From assembly GCA_003990955.1 (NCBI GenBank), contig BIFV01000003.1, positions 49,292 to 113,291 on the forward strand: a stretch of DNA of 64,000 nucleotides, read 5' to 3'. A program made the translations under genes and the position numbers. The notes under the pieces were generated by a model, which was given only the letters and a program-made list of their open reading frames with translations, made no database searches and was not told the DNA's origin. This document shows positions 38,090 through 48,577 of this stretch, one piece after another; position 1 is the first letter of the stretch, and every line of letters begins with the position of its first letter. The DNA is from Sporomusaceae bacterium FL31. Its GTDB lineage: Bacteria; Bacillota; Negativicutes; DSM-1736; Dendrosporobacteraceae.

Positions 38090-38117
38090 GAGAACACTCA
38101 AGTGTTCTCTTATTTTT
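38087..38117 (+). terminator. Terminator after tsf
   Basis: TAAGAGAACACT (38087-38098) pairs with AGTGTTCTCTTA across a 2-base centre, followed by TTTTT. The tight centre means the real loop is larger by one or two pairs. It overlaps the tsf stop codon. Confidence 0.8.
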
Positions 38118-38149
38118 AAAAGATATCCAAAAAAGAGGAAAAATGATAG

Positions 38150-39470
<1,321 letters not shown>

Positions 39471-39473
39471 GCT

Positions 39474-39677
39474 GTGGATGTCCTAGCACAGTCACTACAA
39501 TCTGCTATTCAGCAATTGACTGATCTAAATTGTAAATATACAGTCAAGACAACTCGTCCTACCCGCGATTATTTTAAGCTGGAAGGCGATTCTCTTTATG
39601 TTATACGGCAGCATTTGGCTGCTGATGGTGTTTACCATTTGGTAGCTGCTGCCAAGATGGGAAAGGAGGTGTTTTAA
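39474..39677 (+). CDS. Hypothetical 67-residue protein ahead of ferredoxin
   Basis: Not recognised. The small soluble protein starts at GTG 39474, three bases after frr, with a weak ribosome site. It has an N-terminal helix (LAQSLQSAIQQLTDLN), a basic middle (KYTVKTTRPTRDYFKLEGDSLYVIRQ) and no cysteines or membrane segments. Its stop lies 3 bases before the ferredoxin ATG, and the ferredoxin's GGAGGTG site lies in its last codons, so the two are probably translated together. Confidence 0.65.
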   Translation: MDVLAQSLQSAIQQLTDLNCKYTVKTTRPTRDYFKLEGDSLYVIRQHLAADGVYHLVAAAKMGKEVF

Positions 39678-39680
39678 GTC

Positions 39681-39848
39681 ATGGCTTATACAATTAACGA
39701 TGAATGTATTTCTTGCGGCTCTTGTGCCGGTACTTGCCCAGTTGGTGCTATTTCTGAAGGAGATTCCAAATATGTGATTTCTGAAGAATGTGTTGAATGC
39801 GGTGCCTGTGCGGCGGTTTGCCCTGTTGGTGCTATTTTGGCTCCATGA
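39681..39848 (+). CDS. 2[4Fe-4S] ferredoxin, clostridial type
   Basis: Small electron carrier of 55 residues. Two complete cluster motifs are present: Cys9, 12, 15, 19 (CISCGSCAGTCP) and Cys37, 40, 43, 47 (CVECGACAAVCP). The two halves are an internal duplication, each ending PVGAI. Supported by AAAGGAGGTG 10 bases upstream and by a terminator right after the stop. Its location between frr and uppS gives no clear partner; the downstream [4Fe-4S] enzyme IspG is one possible electron acceptor (inference). Confidence 0.93.
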   Translation: MAYTINDECISCGSCAGTCPVGAISEGDSKYVISEECVECGACAAVCPVGAILAP

Positions 39849-39852
39849 TTGG

Positions 39853-39883
39853 AACCCCCTCGCAAGAGGGGGTTTAGTTTCTT
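39853..39883 (+). terminator. Terminator after ferredoxin
   Basis: AACCCCCTC (39853-39861) and GAGGGGGTT (39866-39874) form a 9-bp GC-rich stem with a GCAA tetraloop, followed by TAGTTTCTT. Confidence 0.85.
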
Positions 39884-39904
39884 AAAGGTATATTGGAGGT
39901 CAAT

Positions 39905-40681
39905 ATGTGGAAAAAGTGGTTTAGTAAAATCAGTAAGTCTTCCAGCGAAGCTGGATTTAGTTTGTTAGATCCAACACGAATTCCTGCACATATTGCTATT
40001 ATCATGGATGGCAATGGTCGTTGGGCGCAACGACAAGGATTGATACGTACTTTTGGCCACCGTGCTGGGGTTGAAAGCCTCCGTGATATTGTTAAAACTG
40101 CATCACAAATTGGTGTAAAAGTTCTTACTGCTTATGCTTTTTCCACTGAGAACTGGAAGAGACCTGATGAAGAAGTTAATTTTCTTATGAGCTTATTTTC
40201 TGAGTATCTAGACAATGAAATTGATGAGCTAGATCAAAATCAAGTACAAATTCGGTTTATTGGTAAAATTGATGAATTGGCTGTAGCCTTACAGCATAAA
40301 ATTGAAAATGCTCAGACGCGTACAAAGAAAAATTGTGGTTTGATATTGAATTTGGCTGTTAACTATGGCGGCCGGGCAGAAATTACGCGAGCTGTTCAAA
40401 TAATTGCAGACAAAGTGCAAAGTGGTGAATTAAAACCTCAAGATATAACCGATAATACAATTCAGAACTACTTGTATACTCAGCAGCTACCTGATCCGGA
40501 TCTACTGATAAGACCCAGTGGTGATTTGCGAATCAGCAATTTCTTGTTGTGGCAGTCTGCTTATTCTGAATTTTGGTTTACCGATATTAATTGGCCAGAT
40601 TTTAAGCCTGAACATCTGGTGCAGGCTATTAATGACTACCAAAAACGTGATAGACGTTTTGGGGGGGTAAAAAATACATAA
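39905..40681 (+). CDS. uppS: Undecaprenyl diphosphate synthase (cis-prenyltransferase)
   Basis: Adds isopentenyl units to farnesyl-PP to give the C55 carrier for wall synthesis. Catalytic Asp35 lies in AIIMDGNGRWAQ. Other family blocks are GHRAGVESLRDIVKTASQIGVKVLTAYAFSTENWKRP, LNLAVNYGGRAEI and DLLIRPSGDLRISNFLLWQSAYSEFWFTDINWPDF. ATG 39905 follows TTGGAGGTC. 258 residues. Confidence 0.96.
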   Translation: MWKKWFSKISKSSSEAGFSLLDPTRIPAHIAIIMDGNGRWAQRQGLIRTFGHRAGVESLRDIVKTASQIGVKVLTAYAFSTENWKRPDEEVNFLMSLFSEYLDNEIDELDQNQVQIRFIGKIDELAVALQHKIENAQTRTKKNCGLILNLAVNYGGRAEITRAVQIIADKVQSGELKPQDITDNTIQNYLYTQQLPDPDLLIRPSGDLRISNFLLWQSAYSEFWFTDINWPDFKPEHLVQAINDYQKRDRRFGGVKNT

Positions 40682-40709
40682 TGCTCATCGTACTAAGTAG
40701 GTGTTATAA

Positions 40710-41534
40710 ATGTTAATTAAAAGAATATTAACTGCAATTATAGGCGTTATCGTAACTGGTTATATTATTAATTATGGGCAGTGGCTATTTGCTTGCTCCG
40801 TGGGGATTCTTGCTTTACTTGCATGGCGAGAATTCTGTGTCATGTTCAAGCAAACCAATATTTCATTATGGTCAGGTTTTGGTTCAATCGGAATTGCTTT
40901 GTTGTTAGGTTGTGCCTGGCTTGGCAACTCGCAGGAAATTAATATGCTTGTTATGGTTCTAACGTTATTAGTTTTAGTGAAGACAGTAGTTTTTTCACCA
41001 ACATTTAATATCATGAATGCAGCAATTACTTTATTTGGGATATTATATATAGGATTATCTTTTTCTCATGTATTACTGCTGAGGTTTACTGACCCTTCCG
41101 TCTATATCACTTCAGTTTTTGGGAGCCTGTCGTTTGGTACTGCCTTCCTGTGGATTGCCTTTATTGGTACTTGGGCGAATGATACATTTGCTTTTTTCGT
41201 AGGATCAAGATTTGGTAAGAATAAGCTTTGTCCTCAGGTTAGTCCAGGAAAAACGATAGAAGGGGCAATTGGCGGTATTGTTGGTAGTATTTTAGTTGTT
41301 GTATTACTGGGGATCTTATTTAAATTCTCACTTGTTCATAGCGCAATGATTGGACTTTTAGTTGGAATTGTAGCTCCGATTGGAGATCTATCGGAGTCTG
41401 CAGTTAAACGCTTTACAGGGGTCAAAGATTCTGGTAAGCTTTTGCCAGGACATGGAGGCGTATTGGATCGATTTGACAGTATTATGTTTGCAGTTCCAAC
41501 CGTGTATTATTATCTACATGCCTTCATTTTATAA
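40710..41534 (+). CDS. cdsA: Phosphatidate cytidylyltransferase
   Basis: Makes CDP-diacylglycerol for phospholipids. Multi-pass membrane protein of 274 residues with ~8 helices. The C-terminal signature is KFSLVHSAMIGLLVGIVAPIGDLSESAVKRFTGVKDSGKLLPGHGGVLDRFDSIMFAVPTVYYY, with SPGKTIEGAIGGIVGS upstream. It follows uppS by 28 bases, the common uppS-cdsA-dxr-rseP arrangement. Confidence 0.95.
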   Translation: MLIKRILTAIIGVIVTGYIINYGQWLFACSVGILALLAWREFCVMFKQTNISLWSGFGSIGIALLLGCAWLGNSQEINMLVMVLTLLVLVKTVVFSPTFNIMNAAITLFGILYIGLSFSHVLLLRFTDPSVYITSVFGSLSFGTAFLWIAFIGTWANDTFAFFVGSRFGKNKLCPQVSPGKTIEGAIGGIVGSILVVVLLGILFKFSLVHSAMIGLLVGIVAPIGDLSESAVKRFTGVKDSGKLLPGHGGVLDRFDSIMFAVPTVYYYLHAFIL

Positions 41535-41619
41535 CCTGAAAATCAAAAATAATTATAATCTATGCTTGATACATAATTGATCTTTGCAAATTAGACTATA
41601 ATTAACTGAGGAGTCAGTA

Positions 41620-42783
41620 ATGCAGAATATTTCAATTTTAGGAAGTACTGGTTCAATTGGGAAGCAGACTCTTGAAGTAATTGCTGCTCATAGTACAGAA
41701 TTTTCTGTTTGTGCTTTAGCAGCTTACCATAATGATCTTTTATTAGAAGAACAAATACATGCATTTAAGCCTGAACTAGCCGTCTTAATTGATAAAGAGG
41801 CTGCAGAGCGGTTAGTACGTCGTTATCGCGGTTCGACTAGGATACTCGCAGGTGATGAAGGCTTGTTAGAGGCGGCTACACTGTCTAAGGCGCACACTGT
41901 GGTTACCTCTTTGGTCGGATTCGCAGGGGTAAAGCCCACAATGGCAGCTATCAGCGCAGGTAAGAATATTGCGCTGGCCAATAAAGAAACCTTAGTTGCA
42001 GCTGGTGAATTAGTAACTGAAGCAGCGCAAAAAAACGGTGTGAAAATTTTTCCTGTTGATAGTGAACATAGTGCCTTATTACAGTGTCTGCAAGGCGAGA
42101 AAAGACAAAATGTTCAACGATTAATTTTGACGGCATCAGGTGGTCCGTTTCGCGGCAAATCTATTGAGCAATTAAAGACTGTTTCCATTGAAGATTGTCT
42201 GCGTCATCCCAATTGGTCGATGGGAAAAAAAATCACCGTTGATTCAGCAACGTTAGCAAACAAAGGTCTTGAAGTGATTGAGGCTAGATGGTTATATGAT
42301 ATGGACTATTCAAAAATTGATGTGGTCGTGCATCCACAGAGCATTATTCACTCAATGGTGGAGTTTGTTGATGGCACAGTCATGGCTCAAATGGGGATGC
42401 CGGATATGCGCTTGCCAATTCAATATGCACTTACTTACCCTGAACGTAGTGCAGCTCCGTTTGCTAAAATGGATTTTAGCAAAATAGCTGCACTAACTTT
42501 TGAAAGCCCAGATAACTCAGCATTTCCTGCACTCAAATATGCATATCAAGCAGGCCGAACTGGCGGAACACTGCCTTGTGTATTTAATGCTGCTAATGAA
42601 GTGGCTGTTGATGCTTTCTTGCAAAACAAAATTAGCTTTCTTTCAATTAGTGAATTAATTCTTGAGGCTATGAATCATCACCAAGTTGTACTTAGTCCTA
42701 CATTAACAGAACTAGATACGGCAGACGCCTGGGCTAGGGATTTTATTGGAGAAATATTACAAAATGAAAAAATATTTAAATAG
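41620..42783 (+). CDS. dxr: 1-deoxy-D-xylulose 5-phosphate reductoisomerase
   Basis: First committed step of the MEP isoprenoid pathway (NADPH, Mn/Mg). The N-terminal dinucleotide motif ISILGSTGSIGKQTLEVI and ALANKETLVAAGELV are present. Metal/substrate residues lie in PVDSEHSALLQCLQG and SGGPFRGKS, with NWSMGKKITVDSATLANKGLEVIEARWL following. 387 residues. GAGGAGTC site before the ATG. Feeds the later enzyme IspG in this same unit. Confidence 0.96.
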   Translation: MQNISILGSTGSIGKQTLEVIAAHSTEFSVCALAAYHNDLLLEEQIHAFKPELAVLIDKEAAERLVRRYRGSTRILAGDEGLLEAATLSKAHTVVTSLVGFAGVKPTMAAISAGKNIALANKETLVAAGELVTEAAQKNGVKIFPVDSEHSALLQCLQGEKRQNVQRLILTASGGPFRGKSIEQLKTVSIEDCLRHPNWSMGKKITVDSATLANKGLEVIEARWLYDMDYSKIDVVVHPQSIIHSMVEFVDGTVMAQMGMPDMRLPIQYALTYPERSAAPFAKMDFSKIAALTFESPDNSAFPALKYAYQAGRTGGTLPCVFNAANEVAVDAFLQNKISFLSISELILEAMNHHQVVLSPTLTELDTADAWARDFIGEILQNEKIFK

Positions 42784-42798
42784 GCAGGGGGAGTGTTA

Positions 42799-43827
42799 TT
42801 GTCTACGCTAATTGCAACAATTTTTGTTTTTGGATTATTAATATTTTTCCATGAACTTGGACATTTTTTGACAGCGAAACTTGTAGGGATGCGGGTAGAG
42901 GAATTTGCAATCGGTTTTGGTCCTAAATTACTAAGTCGTAAATATGGAGAAACCGTATATTCACTACGAATCATACCTTTAGGCGGCTTTAACAAAATTT
43001 CTGGCATGGATCCTGATGAAGAACAAGATGAACGTTCTTTTAATTCCAAACCGATATGGGCAAGAATGTTAGTGATTGTTGCTGGCTCGACTATGAATTT
43101 CATTTTACCAGTTATTTTATTTTTCTTTGTGTTTATTGGTGCAGGCATTGATACACCGTCGAATTCTCCAATTATTGGTAATGTTTTTCCTGATAAACCA
43201 GCTGCACAAGCTGGCTTACAGCCAGGTGACCGGATTATTTCTGTCAACGAAACGGATATCAATTCTTGGCGTGACTTTGTTAATGTCGTACAAACTAATG
43301 CAGGAAATCAGCTTATGATCCGCTATGAAACGAATGGTACTGTAAAAAATATTTCTGTTACGCCTGAGTATGATAATAAAGCGGATCGTGGCATAATTGG
43401 TGTAATGCCGAAAATAGAAAATTACCAACCTGGAATCATTGAAGGAATTGGGCTGGCACTTAAGCAGACATATACTGTGGCTGGCAGTATGGTAACAGGC
43501 ATTGCCCAAATGATAACAGGCAAGGCTTCTGCTGAATTAGCTGGGCCAATCGGGGTTGCCCAAATGGCTGGAGAGGTAGCGCAATTGGGAATAGTTCCAT
43601 TACTTCAATTCGCAGCTTTTTTGAGTATAAATTTGGGATTGATTAATTTATTGCCAGTACCGGTTTTAGATGGTGGACATTTGGTTACCTTAGCCATTGA
43701 GGGTGTTCGTGGTAAGTCTTTAAGCCGCAATAAAATGCAATTTATTCAAATGGTCGGTTTTGCCCTATTAATGATCTTACTCATTATTACTACGTTTAAG
43801 GATATAGCACGACTTAAGTTTTTTTAA
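42799..43827 (+). CDS. rseP: RseP/RasP site-2 intramembrane zinc metalloprotease
   Basis: Cleaves membrane-bound anti-sigma factors and signal peptide remnants. The metal motif HELGH lies at residues 18-22 in the first helix. A PDZ domain is at ~120-190 (DKPAAQAGLQPGDRIISVNETDINSWRDF). The third ligand region is INLLPVPVLDGGHLV. GGCAGGGGGAG supports TTG 42799 rather than GTG 42793. 342 residues. Confidence 0.94.
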   Translation: MSTLIATIFVFGLLIFFHELGHFLTAKLVGMRVEEFAIGFGPKLLSRKYGETVYSLRIIPLGGFNKISGMDPDEEQDERSFNSKPIWARMLVIVAGSTMNFILPVILFFFVFIGAGIDTPSNSPIIGNVFPDKPAAQAGLQPGDRIISVNETDINSWRDFVNVVQTNAGNQLMIRYETNGTVKNISVTPEYDNKADRGIIGVMPKIENYQPGIIEGIGLALKQTYTVAGSMVTGIAQMITGKASAELAGPIGVAQMAGEVAQLGIVPLLQFAAFLSINLGLINLLPVPVLDGGHLVTLAIEGVRGKSLSRNKMQFIQMVGFALLMILLIITTFKDIARLKFF

Positions 43828-43889
43828 AGTGATGAGTTTCTATATTGCAACTGCTTGTTAGGATAAGTTTAAATGTTTAAAACAGACTG

Positions 43890-43931
43890 AGCTGAGCTGG
43901 CTCAATTCCAGCTCAGCTAGTTTTCCTTTTT
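43890..43931 (+). terminator. Terminator after rseP
   Basis: AGCTGAGCTGG (43890-43900) and CCAGCTCAGCT (43908-43918) form an 11-bp stem with a 7-base loop, followed by TTTTCCTTTTT. Strong. It separates the dxr-rseP unit from ispG-proS. Confidence 0.88.
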
Positions 43932-43972
43932 ATATGTTTAGATAGAGACGTTTTTGATTGTGGGGAATGACA

Positions 43973-45046
43973 ATGAAGCGGAAAAAAACCTGTCCTATTT
44001 ATATAGGTAAAGTCGGCATTGGCGGCAATGCACCTATTTCGGTACAGTCCATGACAAATACCAAGACTGACGATGTCAAAGCCACTGTTTTGCAAATAAA
44101 AAGACTTGAAGAAGCAGGGTGTGATTTAGTCAGATTAGCAGTGCCAGACTTATCAGCAGCACGTGCTTTTGAGCAAATTAAAGAGCATGTTGCGATACCG
44201 CTGATTGCAGATATTCATTTTGATTACCGTTTAGCTATTGCCGCTATGGAAAGCGGTGCTGATGCGCTGCGGCTAAATCCTGGCAATATTCCTAATCCCG
44301 ATCATGTAGTAGCAGTTGTTAAAGAAGCAAAAAAACGTCGTATACCCATTAGAATTGGGGTTAATGCTGGCTCATTAGATAAAACGCTGCTAGAAAAATA
44401 TGGTCATCCAACACCTGAGGCTATGGTTCAAAGTGCTTTAAACCATATTGCAATTTTAGAAAATCTTGGTTTTTATGATATTAAGATATCTCTTAAAGCA
44501 CATGATGTTTTGTTAACTTTAAAAGCATACCAGCTTATGTCAGAGGCTGTTGACTATCCATTGCATTTAGGTATTACTGAAGCTGGTACTATCAAGTCTG
44601 GCGTTATTCGATCAGCAGTAGGAATTGGAGCACTTTTGGCACAAGGAATTGGTGATACGATTCGAGTATCTCTAACTGGTGATCCAGTGGAAGAGGTACG
44701 TGTAGCTAATGAAATATTAAAATCGTTAGGGTTGCGTGAGTATGGACCGACTTTGGTGTCTTGTCCCACTTGCGGCAGGTGCAGTATTAACTTAGCTGAA
44801 ATTGCCCAGCAGGTTGAAGCACGTTTGGCTGGGATAAAAAAGCCTATTAAGGTTGCTGTTATGGGCTGTGTTGTAAATGGGCCTGGCGAAGCTAGAGAGG
44901 CTGATATTGGGATTGCAGGCGGAAAGCAAGAGGGACTGCTGTTCCGACGCGGTGAAATTATAAGAAAGATACCTGAAGATCAGTTAGTTCAAGCATTGTT
45001 TATAGAAATTGATAAGCTAATTAAGGAGGAAATTTCATGCGATTGA
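43973..45046 (+). CDS. ispG: IspG, 4-hydroxy-3-methylbut-2-enyl diphosphate synthase (flavodoxin/ferredoxin)
   Basis: [4Fe-4S] enzyme converting MEcPP to HMBPP in the MEP pathway. Cluster ligands are Cys264 and Cys267 (SCPTCGRC), Cys299 and Glu306 ([11 protein letters not shown]), with the expected family spacing. The TIM-barrel part opens with [25 protein letters not shown] 43973 follows TGGGGA by 6 bases. 357 residues. It needs an external reductant; a ferredoxin gene lies ~4 kb upstream. Confidence 0.96.
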   Translation: MKRKKTCPIYIGKVGIGGNAPISVQSMTNTKTDDVKATVLQIKRLEEAGCDLVRLAVPDLSAARAFEQIKEHVAIPLIADIHFDYRLAIAAMESGADALRLNPGNIPNPDHVVAVVKEAKKRRIPIRIGVNAGSLDKTLLEKYGHPTPEAMVQSALNHIAILENLGFYDIKISLKAHDVLLTLKAYQLMSEAVDYPLHLGITEAGTIKSGVIRSAVGIGALLAQGIGDTIRVSLTGDPVEEVRVANEILKSLGLREYGPTLVSCPTCGRCSINLAEIAQQVEARLAGIKKPIKVAVMGCVVNGPGEAREADIGIAGGKQEGLLFRRGEIIRKIPEDQLVQALFIEIDKLIKEEISCD

Positions 45047-46743
45047 CACAATTATATGCGCCTACATTGAGAGAAACTCCTGCCGATGCAGAGGTGATCA
45101 GTCATCAACTTATGTTGAGAGCAGGGATGATTAGAAAAGCAGCTGGTGGAATTTATTCTTATTTGCCGTTAGCATGGCGGATTTTGCGTAAGATAGAAGC
45201 CATTGTCCGTGAAGAAATGGATCGAAAAGGTGGACAGGAGTTGCTTATGCCGATTGTGCAGCCGGCTGAACTTTGGTTAGAGACAGGCCGCTGGAATGTA
45301 TATGGTGATGAGATGTTTCGTTTAAAAGATCGCCATAATCGGGATTTCTGTCTTGGGCCAACTCATGAAGAAATGATCACTACCTTAGTTAGAACTGATG
45401 TAAGATCGTATCGCCAATTACCGCTTCGGTTATATCAGATTCAGAATAAATATCGTGATGAGATCAGGCCTAGATTTGGGTTGATGCGTGGCCGCGAATT
45501 TATTATGAAGGATTTATATTCTTTTGATCGTGATGAGGCAGGACTTGAAGATAGTTATAATCAGATGTATGATGCGTATACGCGTATTTTTACGCGCTGT
45601 GGCTTGAATTTCCGTGCGGTCGAAGCTGATTCGGGTGCAATCGGTGGCAGTGGTACGCATGAATTTATGGTTATAGCCGATTCTGGTGAAGCAGCGATTG
45701 TTTATTGCAATGAGTGTGATTATGCTGCAAATGTTGAAAAAGCGGAATTAAAGCCAATTGAAGCTGAAAAAGAGCAGTTGCTTGAGTTGGAAAGTAAAGA
45801 TACACCGGGAGCAAAAACAATTAGTGACATATCGACATTTTTGCAAGTCGAAACAACTAAAACGATTAAAGCATTGGCATATCAAACAGATAAAGGCCCT
45901 GTTTTGGCATTAGTACGCGGCGATCATGAAGTAAACGATATTAAACTGCAAAATCAACTTGGTTGCCTTACATTAGAATTAGCTGACGAAAAAAACATTA
46001 TAGACTATTTTGATAGTGTTGCTGGTTTTATAGGACCTATTGGTTTGCCAAAGAATGTAACAATAGTCGCCGACGTTACTGTAATGAATTTGTTTAATGC
46101 TGTTTGTGGAGCCAATAAACCTGACACGCACTGGATTAATGTAAATCCTGCACGTGATTTTCAAGCATCAATTGTTGCTGATATTCGGCTTATTCAAGAA
46201 TCTGACCCATGTCCACGTTGTAATGCATCTTTAATGACTGCACGCGGCATTGAAGTGGGGCAAGTATTTAAATTATTTACCAAATATAGTACTGCTTTGA
46301 AAGCTACGTATCTTGATGAGAATGGCAAGGATAAGCCAATGGTCATGGGATGTTACGGTATTGGTGTGAGCCGCACTATGGCCGCTGCAATTGAGCAAAA
46401 CAATGATGAACATGGTATTGTTTGGCCGGTTTCAATCGCTCCATATGCGGTTGCAGTCATTCCAATTAGCGCTAAAGATGCAGAACAATTAGCTTTAGCT
46501 GAAAAAATATATGGGGAACTTAATAAGAATGGCATAGAGGCGGTATTAGATGACCGCAACGAACGCCCTGGCGTTAAATTTAAAGACGCTGACCTCATCG
46601 GTTATCCCTTAAGAATAACGGTGGGTCCAAAGGCTATTAGTGAAAATGTTGTCGAAGTAAAAGTTAGGCGTACGGGCCAAACTTATCTTTATGAAGTTCA
46701 GAACTATTTAGGAGCAGTCAATGAACTGCTTGCAAATCTTTAA
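45037..46743 (+). CDS. proS: Prolyl-tRNA synthetase (bacterial type, with editing domain)
   Basis: Class II synthetase charging tRNA-Pro. The class motifs are [33 protein letters not shown] and [26 protein letters not shown], then [18 protein letters not shown] YbaK-like cis-editing insertion spans ~230-390, and an anticodon-binding domain ends the protein. 568 residues. It overlaps ispG by 10 bases with AAGGAGGAA in the ispG tail. No T-box leader is possible at this position. Confidence 0.97.
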   Translation: MRLTQLYAPTLRETPADAEVISHQLMLRAGMIRKAAGGIYSYLPLAWRILRKIEAIVREEMDRKGGQELLMPIVQPAELWLETGRWNVYGDEMFRLKDRHNRDFCLGPTHEEMITTLVRTDVRSYRQLPLRLYQIQNKYRDEIRPRFGLMRGREFIMKDLYSFDRDEAGLEDSYNQMYDAYTRIFTRCGLNFRAVEADSGAIGGSGTHEFMVIADSGEAAIVYCNECDYAANVEKAELKPIEAEKEQLLELESKDTPGAKTISDISTFLQVETTKTIKALAYQTDKGPVLALVRGDHEVNDIKLQNQLGCLTLELADEKNIIDYFDSVAGFIGPIGLPKNVTIVADVTVMNLFNAVCGANKPDTHWINVNPARDFQASIVADIRLIQESDPCPRCNASLMTARGIEVGQVFKLFTKYSTALKATYLDENGKDKPMVMGCYGIGVSRTMAAAIEQNNDEHGIVWPVSIAPYAVAVIPISAKDAEQLALAEKIYGELNKNGIEAVLDDRNERPGVKFKDADLIGYPLRITVGPKAISENVVEVKVRRTGQTYLYEVQNYLGAVNELLANL

Positions 46744-46776
46744 AAAAAGCGTGAATTAGTCACGCTTTTTTCTTTC
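46743..46776 (+). terminator. Terminator after proS
   Basis: AAAAAAGCGTGA (46743-46754) pairs with TCACGCTTTTTT (46760-46771) across a 5-base loop, then CTTTC. It starts at the last base of the proS stop codon and is partly bidirectional because of its A and T tails. Confidence 0.85.
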
Positions 46777-46887
46777 AATATAAAAAAGAAGTTTGCATAA
46801 GATTAGCTCTATTAACTTAAGATAATAATTTTCCCAGAGAATGGTAAATATAGTGAATGTAATCTAATGTTGGAGTGGATTGAATTC

Positions 46888-47712
46888 ATGATATACGCTG
46901 AATTTAAAGCCCTTGTTATCAACAATGAAATAAACCTTAATAAAATTGCTAAACATTTTGGCATCAATCGTAATTATAAATGGGAAGAATCATTGTCTTT
47001 GCATGAACAATTATTACAGGGTATAGTTCAGGAAAATAGTAATAAAATAGTTTATATCTTTCATTTTGGCAGTATGGTATTTATCAACTTTCAGCACCAT
47101 GAGATCATGGATCTTTTGAATTATCTAAAAAAAATTCAAATCGAATTGAATATTGCGGATAAATTTCGCCATTATGACGATTATAAATTGGAAATAAGGC
47201 AAGGCGAGAAACCGTTGATTAGTAATGATCTAATGGTAACTGATCAAGCCCAAGATTATCAGATGGAAATTATTGCGACTATTCTCGCAAAGTCAGTAGC
47301 CTTAGAAAAGGTAGAAGTTGAAATCGGTTATTTGCTTGATGAAATAGAATATATCGTAGCTAAACTTCAGCAAGGCGAATTGGCATTCTCCGATAACAAA
47401 CTAGCTAAAATAGCTGGCAATATTCTTGGCTTTAAGTTAAATACTATTTCTTATATTATGTTGCTTGATAAACCTGATATCACATGGGATAACGAAGATG
47501 CCAGCAACTTATTTAATGACCTAAGTGATTTATTTGAGTTAGATGATCGATATAAAACTGTTTTAGACAAAACTGCAACGCTCATGGATATTACTGAAGT
47601 TTTTTCTGGATTAGCGCATGCAAAAAGGGGCAATAAGCTTGAATGGGCGGTAATTATTCTTATTGCTATTGAAATTGTATTATCTCTATACGAGATGTTT
47701 GTGAGGAATTAA
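46888..47712 (+). CDS. DUF155/RMD1-YagE family protein
   Basis: Member of the family that includes yeast Rmd1 and human RMND1; bacterial function is not established. The diagnostic C-terminal part is ILAKSVALEKVEVEIGYLLDEIEYIVAKLQQGEL and ISYIMLLDKPDITWDNEDASNLFNDLSDLFELDDRYKTVLDKTATLMDITEVF, then SGLAHAKRGNKLEWAVIILIAIEIVLSLYE, with one membrane helix at the end. ATG 46888 follows GGAGTGG; an ATG at 46867 precedes that site. 274 residues. It lies between a terminator and the next promoter, so it is probably monocistronic. Confidence 0.85.
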   Translation: MIYAEFKALVINNEINLNKIAKHFGINRNYKWEESLSLHEQLLQGIVQENSNKIVYIFHFGSMVFINFQHHEIMDLLNYLKKIQIELNIADKFRHYDDYKLEIRQGEKPLISNDLMVTDQAQDYQMEIIATILAKSVALEKVEVEIGYLLDEIEYIVAKLQQGELAFSDNKLAKIAGNILGFKLNTISYIMLLDKPDITWDNEDASNLFNDLSDLFELDDRYKTVLDKTATLMDITEVFSGLAHAKRGNKLEWAVIILIAIEIVLSLYEMFVRN

Positions 47713-47770
47713 TTTGTGTTTATTCCATATAGTTAATAGTAAGGGTATTCTTTTTGTAAAATATTCATTA

Positions 47771-47799
47771 TTGACTGTGGAAATATATGACAATATAAT
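47771..47799 (+). promoter_or_regulatory. Near-consensus sigma-A promoter of the CoA-binding protein gene
   Basis: TTGACT (47771-47776), exactly 17 bases, then a perfect TATAAT (47794-47799). The predicted start near 47805-47807 falls at the AGGAGG ribosome site (47806-47811), so the transcript would have almost no leader. Strongest consensus promoter in the window. Confidence 0.82.
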
Positions 47800-47818
47800 G
47801 GAACTAGGAGGAATAGTG

Positions 47819-48202
47819 TTGAATACTATTAGCAATATGCTGCAAGCAAGAACTTGGGCCGTCATTGGCGCCAGTGACAACAAACAGAAATTTGGGTATA
47901 AAATATTCAAGTGTTTGGTTGATAATGGACTTGAGGTTTATGCGGTGAACCCAGGGGTTAGTGAGTTGCTGGGACAAAAATGTTATGCGAGCATAAAGGA
48001 TTTGCCAACTAAACCTGAAGCTGTAGACATTGTAGTACCTCCTCGTCATGGGGAACAAATCATTCGTGAATGTGCCGAAGCTGGCATTAGAAACATTTGG
48101 CTACAACCTGGTGCAGACTCTGAAGAACTGATTAAAATAGGACAGCAGCTAGGGCTTAATGTAGTTCATCATGCCTGTATTATGGTCGAACTTAATAAAT
48201 AA
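47819..48202 (+). CDS. CoA-binding (YccU-like) Rossmann protein
   Basis: Small CoA_binding_2 family protein; the family binds CoA and its cellular role is not well defined. LQARTWAVIGASDNKQKFGYKIFKCLVDNGLEVYAVNPG is the Rossmann glycine-rich start, followed by VDIVVPPRHGEQIIRECAEAGIRNIWLQPGADSEELI and GLNVVHHACIMVEL. AGGAGG (47806-47811) supports TTG 47819 (7-base spacing) or GTG 47816. 127 residues. It lies 15 bases before thioredoxin, and the two form a two-gene unit. Confidence 0.88.
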   Translation: MNTISNMLQARTWAVIGASDNKQKFGYKIFKCLVDNGLEVYAVNPGVSELLGQKCYASIKDLPTKPEAVDIVVPPRHGEQIIRECAEAGIRNIWLQPGADSEELIKIGQQLGLNVVHHACIMVELNK

Positions 48203-48217
48203 GGGGGAGAGTATGAG

Positions 48218-48541
48218 ATGGCAAATGTGATTAATCTTAGCGAAGATAACTTCCAAGAAGAAGTGATTGAAAGTAAAACACCTGTATTGGTGGATTTCTG
48301 GGCTCCGTGGTGTGGTTATTGTACAAAACTATCACCCGTTTTTGATGAATTGGCGACTGAATTAGGCGATAAAGTGAAATTGGTAAAAGTCAATGTTGAC
48401 GAAAATCGAAAATTAACTGAAAAACAAGGTGTTATGAGTCTACCAACAGTTTTGCTATATATTGATGGTGAACAGGTCGAAAAAATAGTTGGATTTTTAC
48501 CTAAAGCAGCTCTTCTAGCGAAAATAACAACACACATCTAA
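48218..48541 (+). CDS. trxA: Thioredoxin
   Basis: Thiol-disulfide oxidoreductase. The active site WCGYC has Cys32 and Cys35, inside VDFWAPWCGYCTKLSPVFDELA; Tyr replaces the usual Pro (CGPC), which should alter redox potential relative to classical thioredoxin. The cis-proline VMSLPTVLLYIDG is present. 107 residues, complete. A degraded copy of its 3' part plus terminator lies at 50016-50182. Confidence 0.92.
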   Translation: MANVINLSEDNFQEEVIESKTPVLVDFWAPWCGYCTKLSPVFDELATELGDKVKLVKVNVDENRKLTEKQGVMSLPTVLLYIDGEQVEKIVGFLPKAALLAKITTHI

Positions 48542-48577
48542 AAAAAATGCGTATCGGGTAACCGATACGCATTTTTG
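48541..48577 (+). terminator. Terminator after thioredoxin (copy 1 of a repeated element)
   Basis: ATGCGTATCGG (48547-48557) and CCGATACGCAT (48562-48572), 11 bp with a GTAA loop, flanked by A7 on the left and TTTTT on the right. A 24-base core of this terminator is identical to the one at 50116-50151. Confidence 0.9.

Noticed and set aside
42678..43262. Long antisense reading frame (about 190 codons) over dxr/rseP
   Set aside because: The + strand encodes clear Dxr and RseP here; the antisense product is Ser/Pro/Ile-rich with no family match and no ribosome site.
44981..45036. T-box leader for proS
   Set aside because: proS overlaps the end of ispG, leaving no leader space, and no T-box motif is visible upstream of ispG.
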